From assembly GCF_017744835.1 (NCBI RefSeq), contig NZ_JAGIAM010000001.1, forward strand, positions 310,001 to 374,000: 64,000 nt of DNA, in the 5' to 3' direction. The notes under the pieces are model-generated. The model saw only the letters and a list, made by a program, of their open reading frames with translations. It had not been told where the DNA came from and did no database searches. Position numbers and translations under genes: made by a program. This DNA is from Sphingomonas sp. (GTDB taxonomy: Bacteria > Pseudomonadota > Alphaproteobacteria > Sphingomonadales > Sphingomonadaceae). Positions 1-8,536 of this stretch are shown one piece after another. Position 1 is the first letter of the stretch. Each line of letters opens with the position of its first letter.

Positions 1-61
1 CCGCAAGCATCCCGAGAGCTGCGGCGACTATGACGGCTATCGCGCGTCCAACCCGGACTGA
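1..61 (+). CDS. C-terminal end of an unidentified protein (partial)
   Basis: The frame starting at base 2 is open from the window edge to a TGA at 59-61 and encodes the last 19 residues, RKHPESCGDYDGYRASNPD. Codon use is GC-rich like the neighbours. Its end overlaps by 25 bases the convergent end of the alpha/beta hydrolase gene. Too little is visible to assign a family. A chance open frame at the edge cannot be excluded. Confidence 0.35.
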   Translation, partial: RKHPESCGDYDGYRASNPD

Positions 62-783
62 GCGCCCAGCACCTGCGCCACCGCGCGCAGCGTCTCGGGC
101 CGCATCTGCACGAACAAATGGCTGCTGCTGATCTCGATGTCGCGGCAGGCGGAGCCCTCGCCTTCGCGGCAGATCAGGCCGTTCACCAGTCCGTCGCTGC
201 GGCTCCAGATCGCCGTCGCGGGTACCGGCAGCGGCCGCGCCGCCTCGGCCAGCCGCGCCTTCACTTGCGGATCTCCGATCTTCTCGCCCGTCAGCCACTC
301 GAACTGACGCCAGACATTGGTCGCAGTCGGCGGGCCGGCGAAGGGCGAGCTGACCGTGATCACTTCGCGCACCAGCTCGGGGTGCCGCTGCGCCACCAGT
401 CGCGCCATGATCCCGCCCAGCGACACGCCGACCAGAGTCACTTTCTGCCCCGTCTCGGCCCGGATCGCCACGATCCGCTCGACCAGCCGCTCGGCCTCGG
501 GGCCTGTCGCGCGCACGCCGAAGTTGCGCCCCAGCGACCAGCCATAGGGCCGATAGCCGAGCCGTCGCAGATAGGCGCGCAGCACCAGGTTCGAACGATC
601 GGAGTTGAACAGCCCGGGCAGCAGCATCACCGGCCGCCCGTCACCCCGCGGCCCCTGCGGCAAGTGCCGCCACTCGGCCGCGAGCCGCGCCAGTCCCCAT
701 GCCGCGCGCGGCCATTCGGAGAGCAGCGCGCTCCGCGGCGGCGGAACGTCGGCCGAGGGCGGAATCGCGGGCTTCAGAGCCAT
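37..783 (-). CDS. alpha/beta hydrolase (lipase/esterase-like)
   Basis: This encodes a 248-residue protein with the alpha/beta-hydrolase pattern: an oxyanion-type strand LLPGLFNSD near residues 54-62, the nucleophile elbow GVSLGG with Ser121, a probable acid Asp197 in WSRSDG and a probable base His222 in SSSHLF. The SPFAGP stretch after the elbow resembles lipase/PGAP1-like acyl hydrolases. The substrate is unknown. No signal peptide is apparent. The ATG at 783 overlaps the stop of the upstream DUF2459 gene by ten bases, so the two are probably translationally coupled. Other start codons further upstream lie inside that gene and are not needed. Confidence 0.8.
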   Translation of the reverse strand: MALKPAIPPSADVPPPRSALLSEWPRAAWGLARLAAEWRHLPQGPRGDGRPVMLLPGLFNSDRSNLVLRAYLRRLGYRPYGWSLGRNFGVRATGPEAERLVERIVAIRAETGQKVTLVGVSLGGIMARLVAQRHPELVREVITVSSPFAGPPTATNVWRQFEWLTGEKIGDPQVKARLAEAARPLPVPATAIWSRSDGLVNGLICREGEGSACRDIEISSSHLFVQMRPETLRAVAQVLGAQSGLDAR

Positions 784-1451
784 TTCATCACGCCGAAGGT
801 GAAAGGCGTCCAGATACCCATCTTCACCCCCGCCTTGCGCAGCCCGGCGCCGGTCCAGTTGTTGCAGGTGTTGAACATATTGTAGTTGCCGGTGCCGGGA
901 TAGAAGACGTCGCTGCCGCCATAGCCGCGCACCGGCTCCCCCTCGCCGAAGGTCGCGCGGATGAAGGCGGCGAGCCGGGCATATTCCTCGGGCCGCAGCG
1001 TCACCGCGCGAACGTTCCGGCCGGGCCGAGGCTCGTACATCCGCTCGACATGCACCACCGTCTCGCCCACCCCGACCATCGCCTTGACGACGCGGATCGG
1101 GTTCAGGTCCCACCAGGTCGGCGTGTTGAGGTAGAAGTCGCGGTCGCCCCATCCGAAGGAAAGATGCGTCGCCGTCGCAGTCGTCGAATCGGCGAAGTCC
1201 TGCGGCCGCACGAGGTTCGACCAGCCGTCGGGCTCGGCGAACATCGGCAGCACCAGGTCGGTATGGATGCCGTTGTCGATCACATAGATGCGCACGCCGG
1301 CATCGCCGCTGCGCCAGCCGTGGTTCACCGGAATCGCGCCGCCCACCGTGCCCGCCCCCAGATAGAGGAGCACGAGCCCGAGGAGTCCCAGCCCCATCCG
1401 CTTGAGAATTCGGATCAATCCGGCCTCCCGTTTCGGCGCTTCGCCGCCCAT
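774..1451 (-). CDS. DUF2459 / TIGR02117 family membrane-anchored protein
   Basis: This encodes a protein of about 225 residues. A hydrophobic N-terminal segment (roughly residues 19-40, GLGLLGLVLLYLGAG and on) probably anchors it in the inner membrane with the rest in the periplasm. The body contains IDNGIHTDLVLP and, near the C terminus, NMFNTCNNWTG with an invariant-looking Cys; these are hallmarks of the DUF2459 family, whose function is unknown. I chose the ATG at 1451. An ATG at 1397, right before the membrane segment, is a possible alternative. The longer open frame to 1514 would run into phhA. It is divergent from phhA and overlaps the alpha/beta hydrolase gene downstream. Confidence 0.75.
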   Translation of the reverse strand: MGGEAPKREAGLIRILKRMGLGLLGLVLLYLGAGTVGGAIPVNHGWRSGDAGVRIYVIDNGIHTDLVLPMFAEPDGWSNLVRPQDFADSTTATATHLSFGWGDRDFYLNTPTWWDLNPIRVVKAMVGVGETVVHVERMYEPRPGRNVRAVTLRPEEYARLAAFIRATFGEGEPVRGYGGSDVFYPGTGNYNMFNTCNNWTGAGLRKAGVKMGIWTPFTFGVMKWL

Positions 1452-1465
1452 GCTATGCCATATCC

Positions 1466-2332
1466 ATGGCAGAGCAAACGCATGTGCTGGATCGCCCCCC
1501 GGAGGGCGCCGCACCCGACTGGACGATACCGCAGAACTGGAGCGCCTATACGCCCGAGGAACACGCCACCTGGGACCTGCTCTTCGAGCGCCAGGCGAAG
1601 CTGCTCCCCGGCCGCGCCGCGCAAGCCTATCTCAACGGCCTCCACGCGCTGCGCCTCTCCGAGTCGGGCATCCCCAATTTCGAGGAGCTGTCGGAGCGGC
1701 TGATGCAGCTCACCGGCTGGCAGGTGGTGGCGGTGCCGGGGCTCGTCCCCGACGACGTGTTCTTCGACCATATGGCCAACCGCCGCTTCGTCGCGGGCAA
1801 TTTCATCCGCCGCCGCGACCAGCTCGACTATATCCAGGAGCCCGACGTCTTCCACGATGTCTTCGGCCATGTGCCGATGCTCGCCGATCCGGTGTTCGCC
1901 GACTATCTCGAGGCCTATGGCCGCGGCGGCGTTCGCGCGATGGAGTTGGGCGCGCTCAAGCAGCTCGGCCGGCTCTATTGGTACACGGTCGAGTTCGGGC
2001 TGATCGAGGAAGCCGGGGACCTGCGCATCTACGGATCGGGCATCGTGTCGAGCTCGGCCGAGAGCCGCTTCGCACTCGAGGACCCGAGCCCCAACCGCAT
2101 CCGCTTCGACCTCAAGCGCGTGATGCGCACCGAGTATCGGATCGACGACTTCCAGCAGAATTATTTCGTCATCCCGAGCTTCGACGCGCTGCTCCGCGCC
2201 ACGGTCGAAACCGACTTCGCACCGCTGTACGAGGAGTTGCTCCAACTCCCGGACATCCCCGTCGCGACGATCCTGCCCGAGGACGACGTGATCACCCGCG
2301 GCACGCAGGAATATGCCAACGCGAAGGCGTGA
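1466..2332 (+). CDS. phhA: phenylalanine 4-monooxygenase
   Basis: This 288-residue enzyme hydroxylates L-phenylalanine to L-tyrosine in the cytoplasm, using O2, a tetrahydropterin and non-heme Fe(II). The iron-binding motif PDVFHDVFGHVP gives His130 and His135. The third ligand is Glu176 in LYWYTVEFGLI. Length matches the single-domain bacterial enzymes. The ATG at 1466 opens only 14 bases from the divergent DUF2459 start, so the control region is very compact or lies within the neighbour. No pterin-4a-carbinolamine dehydratase gene (phhB) is in the window. Confidence 0.95.
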   Translation: MAEQTHVLDRPPEGAAPDWTIPQNWSAYTPEEHATWDLLFERQAKLLPGRAAQAYLNGLHALRLSESGIPNFEELSERLMQLTGWQVVAVPGLVPDDVFFDHMANRRFVAGNFIRRRDQLDYIQEPDVFHDVFGHVPMLADPVFADYLEAYGRGGVRAMELGALKQLGRLYWYTVEFGLIEEAGDLRIYGSGIVSSSAESRFALEDPSPNRIRFDLKRVMRTEYRIDDFQQNYFVIPSFDALLRATVETDFAPLYEELLQLPDIPVATILPEDDVITRGTQEYANAKA

Positions 2333-2341
2333 AGCTGCAAA

Positions 2342-2426
2342 CCGTCATCCCCGCGCAGGCGGGGACCCAGGAATCACGAGCGATGTCGTGCATGGCTCTG
2401 GGCGCCCGCCTTCGCGGGGGTGACGG
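2342..2426. repeat. Dispersed inverted-repeat element, probable bidirectional terminator
   Basis: Two imperfectly complementary arms face each other: CGTCATCCCCGCGCAGGCGG (from 2343) and CCCGCCTTCGCGGGGGTGAC (2405-2424). Each arm is also self-complementary (CCCCGCG/CGGGG). Elements of this kind are common between convergent genes in sphingomonads. It sits exactly between the convergent ends of phhA and prmA, so it may terminate both transcripts. Confidence 0.65.
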
Positions 2427-2429
2427 AAC

Positions 2430-3404
2430 CTACCAGCTCCCGAACCCCGGCGCCTCGCCGCGCCCCTGGCTCCGGCGGCGCACGCGCGGGGCGCCGTAGC
2501 GGTAGCGCTTGACCAAAGTCAGCGTCGGCCAATGGCCGCGGTCGGTCCGCGCCACCGGGCGCAGCCCCTGCTGGCGATAGGCGGAAAGCACGGCCTCGGC
2601 CTGGCCCTCGAGCAGCCCGGCGAGGATCAGCGTGCCGCCCTCGGCCAGCGACGCGCAGATGCTCGGCGCCAGCTCGATCAGCGGGCCCGCGAGGATGTTG
2701 GCGATGATCAGGTCATAGGGCCCGCGCCCGACAAGCAGCGGATTGTCCATCCCCGCCGCGGCCGCGAGCACCAGCTCGCCCGCGCCGCCGCCGAGCGCCA
2801 CGCCGTTCAGATCGGCATTGGCGGCGGTCACCTCGATCGAATTGGGGTCGATGTCCGATGCCGTCGCATAGGCGCGCGGCCACAGGTGCAGCGCTGCGAA
2901 GGCGAGCAGCCCGGTGCCCGTGCCCAGGTCGAGCAGGTTGCGCACCACGGCGCCGCTGCGCTTGTGCCGGTCGAGCGCGAGCAGGCAGCCCGAGGTCGTC
3001 TCGTGCGTGCCGGTGCCGAACGCCACGCTCGCGTCGATCCGGAGTGTCTTGGCGCCCTCGGGCACCGCGCCCTTGTTGGTGCCGGTGTGGACATAGAAAC
3101 GCCCGGCATGGACCGGCTCGATCCCCGCCTGGCTCAGCGTCACCCAATCGGCGTCGCGGATACGCTCGGGGACCAGCTTCGTCCCCGCCGCGCTCGGCAC
3201 CAGCCGCGCCACTGCCTCCAGCGCCCCGCTGTTGGGCTTGGATTCGAAATAGGCGTCGAGCTGCCAGCTGTCGGGATCGTCCTCCACGCGCTCGCTGGTC
3301 ATCAGCACCGGCGTCGGCTCGATGCCCAAAAGCCCCAGCTCATCGGCCTCGATCGCCTCCGCCTCGGCGCGGGTGCAGGGGAGTGTCAGCTTCCAGCTTG
3401 CCAT
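2430..3404 (-). CDS. prmA: ribosomal protein L11 methyltransferase
   Basis: This encodes a 324-residue SAM-dependent methyltransferase that trimethylates ribosomal protein L11. The N-terminal substrate-recognition half is followed by the PrmA signature FGTGTHETT at 129-137, the SAM motif DLGTGTGLLA at 159-168, and IIANILAGPL at about 233-242. The start at 3404 is preceded by a good ribosome-binding site (GGGGAAGAG). An Arg-rich tail of about 20 residues extends past the usual end, up to the edge of the inverted repeat. It lies 11 bases downstream of the SDR gene and is probably co-transcribed with it. Confidence 0.9.
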   Translation of the reverse strand: MASWKLTLPCTRAEAEAIEADELGLLGIEPTPVLMTSERVEDDPDSWQLDAYFESKPNSGALEAVARLVPSAAGTKLVPERIRDADWVTLSQAGIEPVHAGRFYVHTGTNKGAVPEGAKTLRIDASVAFGTGTHETTSGCLLALDRHKRSGAVVRNLLDLGTGTGLLAFAALHLWPRAYATASDIDPNSIEVTAANADLNGVALGGGAGELVLAAAAGMDNPLLVGRGPYDLIIANILAGPLIELAPSICASLAEGGTLILAGLLEGQAEAVLSAYRQQGLRPVARTDRGHWPTLTLVKRYRYGAPRVRRRSQGRGEAPGFGSW

Positions 3405-3415
3405 GTCTCTTCCCC

Positions 3416-4120
3416 TCAGCGGACGTAGCTGGCGCCGTTGATGTCGAGCACTGCGCCGGTCATCGAGGGCGGCGCCTCGAGCGCGCAGAAGCGCGCGAGC
3501 ACCGCGACTTCGTCGGGATCGGCGACGCGGCCCAGCGGAATGTCCGCGAGCAGCTTGTCGCCGCCGCGGCTCGCGAGATAATCCTCGGCCATCCCCGTCA
3601 TGGTGAAGCCCGGGCAGATCGCGAAGGCGAGGATGCCGTCGCGCGCGTACCCGCGGGCAATGCTCTTGGTCATGCCGACCATGCCCGCCTTGGAGGCGGC
3701 ATAATGCCAGTGCGCCGGGCTGTCGCCGCGATAGGCGGCGCGGCTCGCGACATTGACGATGCGGCCCGGCCGCCCCTCGGCCTGCCAGTGGCGCACCGCC
3801 AGCCGGCAGAGCTCGGCCGATGCGGTCAGGTTGACGCGCATCGTCTTCTCCCAGCCCGCGACCCAATCGTCATGGTCGAGCTCGAGCGGAGTCGCCTCGA
3901 AGATGCCGGCGTTGTTGATCAGCACGTCGACGCGCCCGTCGAGCGCGTCGAGCGCCTGTTGCCACAGCGCGGCGGGCGCAGCCGGATCGGTGAAGTCGGC
4001 GGCGATGCCGCTCCGCGTACCGTGGCCGACCAGGCGTATTCCGGGCCGGTCGAGCGTCTTGGCGATCGCCGCGCCGATGCCGCGGCTGCTGCCGGTCAGG
4101 AGGATGTGCGTGTGGCTCAT
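3416..4120 (-). CDS. short-chain dehydrogenase/reductase
   Basis: This 234-residue classical SDR has the cofactor motif TGSSRGIG at 9-16, NNAG at 69-72, and the catalytic triad Ser126, Tyr140 and Lys144 (YAASK). It resembles FabG-like 3-oxoacyl reductases, but the substrate cannot be read from sequence. The short cofactor loop (GHGTRSG) after the second strand leaves the NADP/NAD preference open. It is the first gene of a probable two-gene operon with prmA. Confidence 0.85.
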   Translation of the reverse strand: MSHTHILLTGSSRGIGAAIAKTLDRPGIRLVGHGTRSGIAADFTDPAAPAALWQQALDALDGRVDVLINNAGIFEATPLELDHDDWVAGWEKTMRVNLTASAELCRLAVRHWQAEGRPGRIVNVASRAAYRGDSPAHWHYAASKAGMVGMTKSIARGYARDGILAFAICPGFTMTGMAEDYLASRGGDKLLADIPLGRVADPDEVAVLARFCALEAPPSMTGAVLDINGASYVR

Positions 4121-4167
4121 CCCTCTGCCCTAGCGCGAAGCCATGGGCAGAGGGAAGCGTGCTGAGC

Positions 4168-5529
4168 TCAGGCGGCGACCGAGGCCGAGAAGGTGTCCGC
4201 GGCGACGCGGAGCTGGTTGAGCCGGTCGTCGACTTCGGCGACGTCGCGCTGGAGGGTGTCGATCTCGCTGGTTACCACCTTGGTATCCTCGCGGATCGCG
4301 CCGATCGTAGCGGACATCGAGTCGGCGGCGAGCGCGGTCTCGTCGACGGCTGCGGTGATCGCGGTCACGGTCTGCGCCTGCACTTCCATCGCGGTGCGGA
4401 TGCGATTGGCGCTTTCCTGCACTTCGGTCACCGTCGAACGGATCGAGGCGTTGGTGTCGACGGTCGAACGCGTCGCCGACTGGATCGCGGCAATCTGCGC
4501 GGCGATGTCGTCGGTTGCGCGCGCGGTCTGGTTCGCCAGGCTCTTCACTTCCTGTGCGACGACGGCGAAGCCACGGCCGGCATCGCCCGCACGCGCCGCT
4601 TCGATCGTCGCGTTGAGCGCGAGAAGGTTGGTCTGCCCCGCGATGTCGCGGATCAGGCTCAGGATCGATTCGATCGACTTGGCGTGGTCGCTGAGCATCT
4701 CGCTCATCCCCACCGCCGCGCCGGCCTGGCCCGAGGCCCGCGTCGCGATCTCGGCTGCAGCCTCGACTTCGGTGCGCGCTTCCTCGATCGCACGGATCAG
4801 CCCTGCCGCGGTCTGCGCCGCCTCGCGCATCGCCACAGCCGACTGTTCGGCCGCCGCGGCGACTTCGCTCGCCTTGCCCAGCATGCCGCGCGCCGCCGCA
4901 GAGGTCTGCACCGCCTGCACGCGCAGCTGATCGCCTTCGTTGCTCGCGCGCTCGACGGTCATGCCGATCGAGTCGCGGAATTCCGCCGCCAGCCGGTCGC
5001 GGGCCGCCTGCGCGCTATGATCGCGGTACATCGAATAAATCTCGACCGTGATGTCGCCCTCGAGCGCGGAGAGGCGCATCAGCGTGTCGATCAGAGCCGG
5101 CAGCCGCGCGTCCTCGCGGGGCACGCGGCGGATCAGCACGTCGACGGCGGCGCGATCGCTCGCGCTGATCATCGAGAGCAGCGCCATCGGCGGGACGTCG
5201 GCCGCATAGGCCGCGGCGACCGAGCGCTCGATCGATTCGATCCAGGCCTTGCCCGAAGTGTCGAGGAAACGGTTGCGCAGGAACTGGATGCCGACGTCGA
5301 TCATCTTTTCGGTGTCGTCGGGCGCCCAGTTGCGCTGTTCGGAGAAGCAGCGCAGCCACTGCTTCCAATAGGCTTCGGAGACGGCGCGGATCTCGGGCTC
5401 GAGCACCGCCCATGCCTCTCGGCTCGAGGCGAGGAGCGTTCCGTCGAAGTCGAAGATCCCCAACCGCGCGCCCAGGTCGATCCGCGCGCTCATCGTGCCG
5501 GGGGCCGGCAGGTCGTTGGTCGAAGCCAT
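4168..5529 (-). CDS. soluble methyl-accepting chemotaxis-like protein with globin-sensor-like N-terminal region
   Basis: This encodes a 453-residue protein without transmembrane segments. The C-terminal half is a coiled-coil MCP signalling domain with the conserved hairpin tip ([20 protein letters not shown], then [15 protein letters not shown]). The first 170 residues are helical and resemble the protoglobin part of globin-coupled sensors (FDFDG...LEPEIRAV...YW), but residues 1-170 contain no histidine, so a His-ligated heme is unlikely. No CheR-docking pentapeptide is present at the C terminus. No other chemotaxis gene is nearby. I chose the ATG at 5529; the open frame extends upstream without a better start. 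MCP signalling is clear, the sensory input is not. Confidence 0.75.
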   Translation of the reverse strand: MASTNDLPAPGTMSARIDLGARLGIFDFDGTLLASSREAWAVLEPEIRAVSEAYWKQWLRCFSEQRNWAPDDTEKMIDVGIQFLRNRFLDTSGKAWIESIERSVAAAYAADVPPMALLSMISASDRAAVDVLIRRVPREDARLPALIDTLMRLSALEGDITVEIYSMYRDHSAQAARDRLAAEFRDSIGMTVERASNEGDQLRVQAVQTSAAARGMLGKASEVAAAAEQSAVAMREAAQTAAGLIRAIEEARTEVEAAAEIATRASGQAGAAVGMSEMLSDHAKSIESILSLIRDIAGQTNLLALNATIEAARAGDAGRGFAVVAQEVKSLANQTARATDDIAAQIAAIQSATRSTVDTNASIRSTVTEVQESANRIRTAMEVQAQTVTAITAAVDETALAADSMSATIGAIREDTKVVTSEIDTLQRDVAEVDDRLNQLRVAADTFSASVAA

Positions 5530-5696
5530 AATCGTCACGAAGGAAATCCCCTCTCGCCGCCGCGCATCAGACGCGGCACTCCTGAACGAGCTATGCCCGC
5601 AACTGGTTAAGGGGCGGTTAGCCACCCATGCTTTCCGCGTTGCGACTTGCATCCGGCGACGCGGGGATTAAGGAGGCGGGCGTCGACCCGAAAGGA

Positions 5697-6125
5697 ATGT
5701 CCTTGGCCAACGTCCGCAACCCGGCGCGACCGCTGTCGCCGCATCTCTCGATCTGGAAATGGGGCCCGTCGATGACGGTCTCCATCGTGCACCGCGTCAC
5801 CGGAAGCGGAATGGCGACGGTCGGCACCATCCTGTTCGTCTGGTGGCTCTCCGCGCTGTCCTCGGGCCCGGCCGCCTATGCGGCCTTCGTCGAGCTGTTC
5901 ACCGTCAAGTCGGGCGGGCTCAACATCCTCGGCTATATCCTGGCGGTGGGGCTCACGCTCTCCTTCTTCCAGCACATGGCCTCGGGCGTGCGTCACCTGT
6001 TCCTCGACGCGGGCGCAAACTTCGAGCTCGGCGGCAACAAGCGCACCGCGCTCGTCACTTTCGTCTTCTCGATCCTCGCCACCGCGGCGTTCTGGGTCTT
6101 CCTGCTGGAGAAGAGCAATGGGTAA
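5697..6125 (+). CDS. sdhC: succinate dehydrogenase cytochrome b556 subunit
   Basis: This 142-residue protein has three transmembrane helices and is one of the two membrane anchors of complex II, passing electrons from succinate to ubiquinone. RPLSPHLSIW at the N terminus and SIVHRVTG (Ser29, Arg33 near the quinone site) are typical. His93 in FFQHMASG is the expected heme b ligand. The start at 5697 sits next to GAAAGGA. A stronger AAGGAGG lies 22 bases upstream, too far for this ATG, but no start fits it better. It is the first gene of sdhCDA; the 167-base upstream gap should hold the promoter. Confidence 0.92.
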   Translation: MSLANVRNPARPLSPHLSIWKWGPSMTVSIVHRVTGSGMATVGTILFVWWLSALSSGPAAYAAFVELFTVKSGGLNILGYILAVGLTLSFFQHMASGVRHLFLDAGANFELGGNKRTALVTFVFSILATAAFWVFLLEKSNG

Positions 6126-6507
6126 CGGCACCAGCATCGGCCGCGTCCGCGGCCTCGGTTCGGCGCATGAGGGCGCCGACGCCTGGTGGCACCACAAGGT
6201 CAGCGCGGGATCGAACCTGATCCTCGTCCTGTGGTTCCTGATCTCGATCGCGATGCTTCCGGCGCATGACTATGCGACGCTCGTCGGCTGGATCGCCCAG
6301 CCGATCGTGGCGGTGCCGCTGATCCTGCTCGTCGTCAGCACCTTCTATCACTTCCACCACGGCCTCACCGTGGTGATCGAGGACTATCAGCACGATCACA
6401 CCCGCTTCGTGCTGCTCATCCTGCTCAAATACTTCACCATCGCGGCGGGAACGTTCGCGATCTTCTCGATCCTCAAGCTGGCCTTCACGGCCGGAGCCGT
6501 CGCCTGA
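6118..6507 (+). CDS. sdhD: succinate dehydrogenase hydrophobic membrane anchor subunit
   Basis: This 129-residue second membrane anchor of complex II has three hydrophobic helices. The helix with [17 protein letters not shown] carries candidate heme-ligating histidines (His78, 80, 81) and the Asp89-Tyr90 pair that corresponds to the quinone-site Asp-Tyr of this family. The ATG overlaps the end of sdhC by eight bases and the stop overlaps sdhA by one base (TGATG), so the three genes are translationally coupled. Confidence 0.92.
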   Translation: MGNGTSIGRVRGLGSAHEGADAWWHHKVSAGSNLILVLWFLISIAMLPAHDYATLVGWIAQPIVAVPLILLVVSTFYHFHHGLTVVIEDYQHDHTRFVLLILLKYFTIAAGTFAIFSILKLAFTAGAVA

Positions 6508-8309
6508 TGCCCGCCGCCTACAAGATCATCGATCACAGCTATGACGCCGTCGTCGTCGGCGCCGGCGGCTCGGGCCTCCGCGCGACGATGGGCTGCGCCG
6601 AAGCGGGCTTAAGGACCGCGTGCATCACCAAGGTCTTCCCCACCCGCAGCCACACCGTGGCGGCGCAGGGCGGCATCGCCGCGAGCTTGGGCAACAACAC
6701 GCCTGACCATTGGTCGTGGCACATGTACGACACCGTCAAGGGCTCCGACTGGCTCGGCGACCAGGACGCGATCGAATATATGGTGCGCGAGGCGCCGCAG
6801 GCGGTCTACGAGCTCGAGCACGCCGGCGTGCCGTTCAGCCGCAACGAGGACGGCACCATCTACCAGCGCCCATTCGGCGGCCACATGCAGAACATGGGCG
6901 CCGGCCCGCCCGTGCAGCGCACCTGCGCTGCGGCCGACCGTACCGGCCACGCCATGCTCCACGCGCTCTACCAGCAGAGCCTGAAGTATGACGCCGACTT
7001 CTACGTCGAATATTTCGCGCTCGACCTGATCATGGAGAACGGCGCGTGCCGCGGCGTGATCGCGCTGTGCATGGAAGACGGCTCGATCCACCGCTTCCGC
7101 AGCCATGCCGTGGTGCTCGCCACCGGCGGCGGCGGCCGCGTCTACCAGTCGGCGACTTCGGCGCACACCTGCACCGGCGACGGCAACGGCATGGCGCTGC
7201 GCGCGGGCATCGCGTTGCAGGACATGGAGTTCGTCCAGTTCCATCCGACCGGCATCTACGGCGCCGGCGTGCTCATCACCGAGGGCGCGCGCGGCGAGGG
7301 CGGCTATCTCACCAACTCCGAGGGCGAGCGCTTCATGGAGCGCTACGCTCCCAGCGCCAAGGACCTCGCCTCGCGTGACGTCGTCGCGCGCTCGATGGCG
7401 ATGGAGATCCGCGAGGGTCGCGGCGTGGGCAAGGAGAAGGACCATATCTACCTTCACCTCAACCACATCGACCCGAAGATCCTGCACGAGCGGCTTCCAG
7501 GTATTACGGAAACCGGCAAGATTTTCGCCGGTGTCGACCTGACTCGCCAGCCGCTGCCGGTGGTCCCGACCGTCCACTACAACATGGGCGGCGTGCCGAC
7601 CAACTATCACGGCGAAGTCGTCATCAATAAGGACGGCAACCCGGACACCGTCGTCCCCGGCCTGTTCGCGGTGGGTGAGGCGGCGTGCGTCTCGGTCCAC
7701 GGCGCCAATCGCCTGGGCTCCAACTCGCTGATCGACCTGGTCGTGTTCGGCCGTGCCACGGGCCTGCGCCTCAAGGAGCTGCTCAAGCCCAACACGCCAC
7801 ACAATCCGCTGCCCAAGGGCTCGGAGGAGCAGGCGCTCGCGCGGCTCGACCATTTCCGCAACGCCAAGGGCGGCAAGCCTACGGCGCAGGTCCGCGCCGA
7901 GATGCAGAAGACGATGCAGCGCCACTGTGCCGTGTTCCGCGACAGCGCACTGCTCTCGGAAGGCGTCGCCAAGATGGAGGAAGTCTATCGCGGCTTCCAG
8001 GACGTCGGCATCACCGATCGTTCGCTGATCTGGAACACCGATCTGGTCGAGACGCTCGAGCTCGACAATCTGCTCGGCCAGGCCATGGTGACGATCAAGG
8101 GCGCCGAGAACCGCAAGGAAAGCCGCGGTGCGCACATGCACGAGGACTATCCGAACCGCGACGACGCCAACTGGATGAAGCACACCGTCGCCAGCTTCGA
8201 CGGCTGGGGCGGCAAGGGCGGCACCACTGCGATCGACTATCGCCCGGTGCACGACTACACCCTGACCGACGAAATCGCGTACATCGAACCGAAGAAGCGC
8301 GTGTATTGA
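6507..8309 (+). CDS. sdhA: succinate dehydrogenase flavoprotein subunit
   Basis: This 600-residue catalytic subunit oxidises succinate to fumarate. The Rossmann motif [12 protein letters not shown] (about 15-26) binds [12 protein letters not shown] contains His49, the expected covalent FAD attachment site. HPTGIYGAG and the GARGEGGYL loop belong to the active site, and [14 protein letters not shown] follows near 395. Length is standard. The usual partner sdhB does not follow directly: a hairpin and two protease-like genes come first. Confidence 0.96.
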   Translation: MPAAYKIIDHSYDAVVVGAGGSGLRATMGCAEAGLRTACITKVFPTRSHTVAAQGGIAASLGNNTPDHWSWHMYDTVKGSDWLGDQDAIEYMVREAPQAVYELEHAGVPFSRNEDGTIYQRPFGGHMQNMGAGPPVQRTCAAADRTGHAMLHALYQQSLKYDADFYVEYFALDLIMENGACRGVIALCMEDGSIHRFRSHAVVLATGGGGRVYQSATSAHTCTGDGNGMALRAGIALQDMEFVQFHPTGIYGAGVLITEGARGEGGYLTNSEGERFMERYAPSAKDLASRDVVARSMAMEIREGRGVGKEKDHIYLHLNHIDPKILHERLPGITETGKIFAGVDLTRQPLPVVPTVHYNMGGVPTNYHGEVVINKDGNPDTVVPGLFAVGEAACVSVHGANRLGSNSLIDLVVFGRATGLRLKELLKPNTPHNPLPKGSEEQALARLDHFRNAKGGKPTAQVRAEMQKTMQRHCAVFRDSALLSEGVAKMEEVYRGFQDVGITDRSLIWNTDLVETLELDNLLGQAMVTIKGAENRKESRGAHMHEDYPNRDDANWMKHTVASFDGWGGKGGTTAIDYRPVHDYTLTDEIAYIEPKKRVY

Positions 8310-8315
8310 CGATCC

Positions 8316-8341
8316 GCCGGCCCTCCGCCCGGAGGGCCGGC
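8316..8341 (+). terminator. Perfect hairpin after sdhA
   Basis: GCCGGCCCTCC, a GCCC loop, then GGAGGGCCGGC form an 11-bp perfect stem immediately downstream of the sdhA stop. No strong T-run follows (CATTTACC). It may end or attenuate the sdhCDA transcript, which would leave the downstream protease genes and sdhB to other promoters or to read-through. Confidence 0.6.
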
Positions 8342-8446
8342 ATTTACCGGCGAAGTTCGCCCATCGAGGCGCTTCAATTCGCCCCGTTCGCCACATCTTG
8401 GCGCATTTGTGCCGCGTCACGGCGCGCAAGAACCGCCGGCACCTAT

Positions 8447-8517
8447 GCGTAGTCTATAGCTTCCGACTACGTACCGCCCCAGAGTTGATTTCGTTTCTCC
8501 TGCGTAGAGATTACGCA
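8447..8517 (+). promoter_or_regulatory. Cluster of TGCGTA-type inverted repeats upstream of the C13 peptidase gene
   Basis: Two inverted repeats sit within 90 bases of the start at 8537: CGTAGTC (8448-8454) with GACTACG (8465-8471), and TGCGTA (8501-8506) with TACGCA (8512-8517). TGCGTAG also occurs at 8446-8452, so the same core is repeated. The spacing fits a dimeric regulator or a short RNA hairpin. No regulator can be named from sequence alone. Confidence 0.35.
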
Positions 8518-8536
8518 CACGAAACGGGGAAATTCG

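Noticed and set aside
588..612. GGTTCGAAC resembling a tRNA T-arm
   Set aside because: It is inside the alpha/beta hydrolase coding sequence and no acceptor or anticodon stem can be formed around it. No tRNA was found elsewhere in the window.
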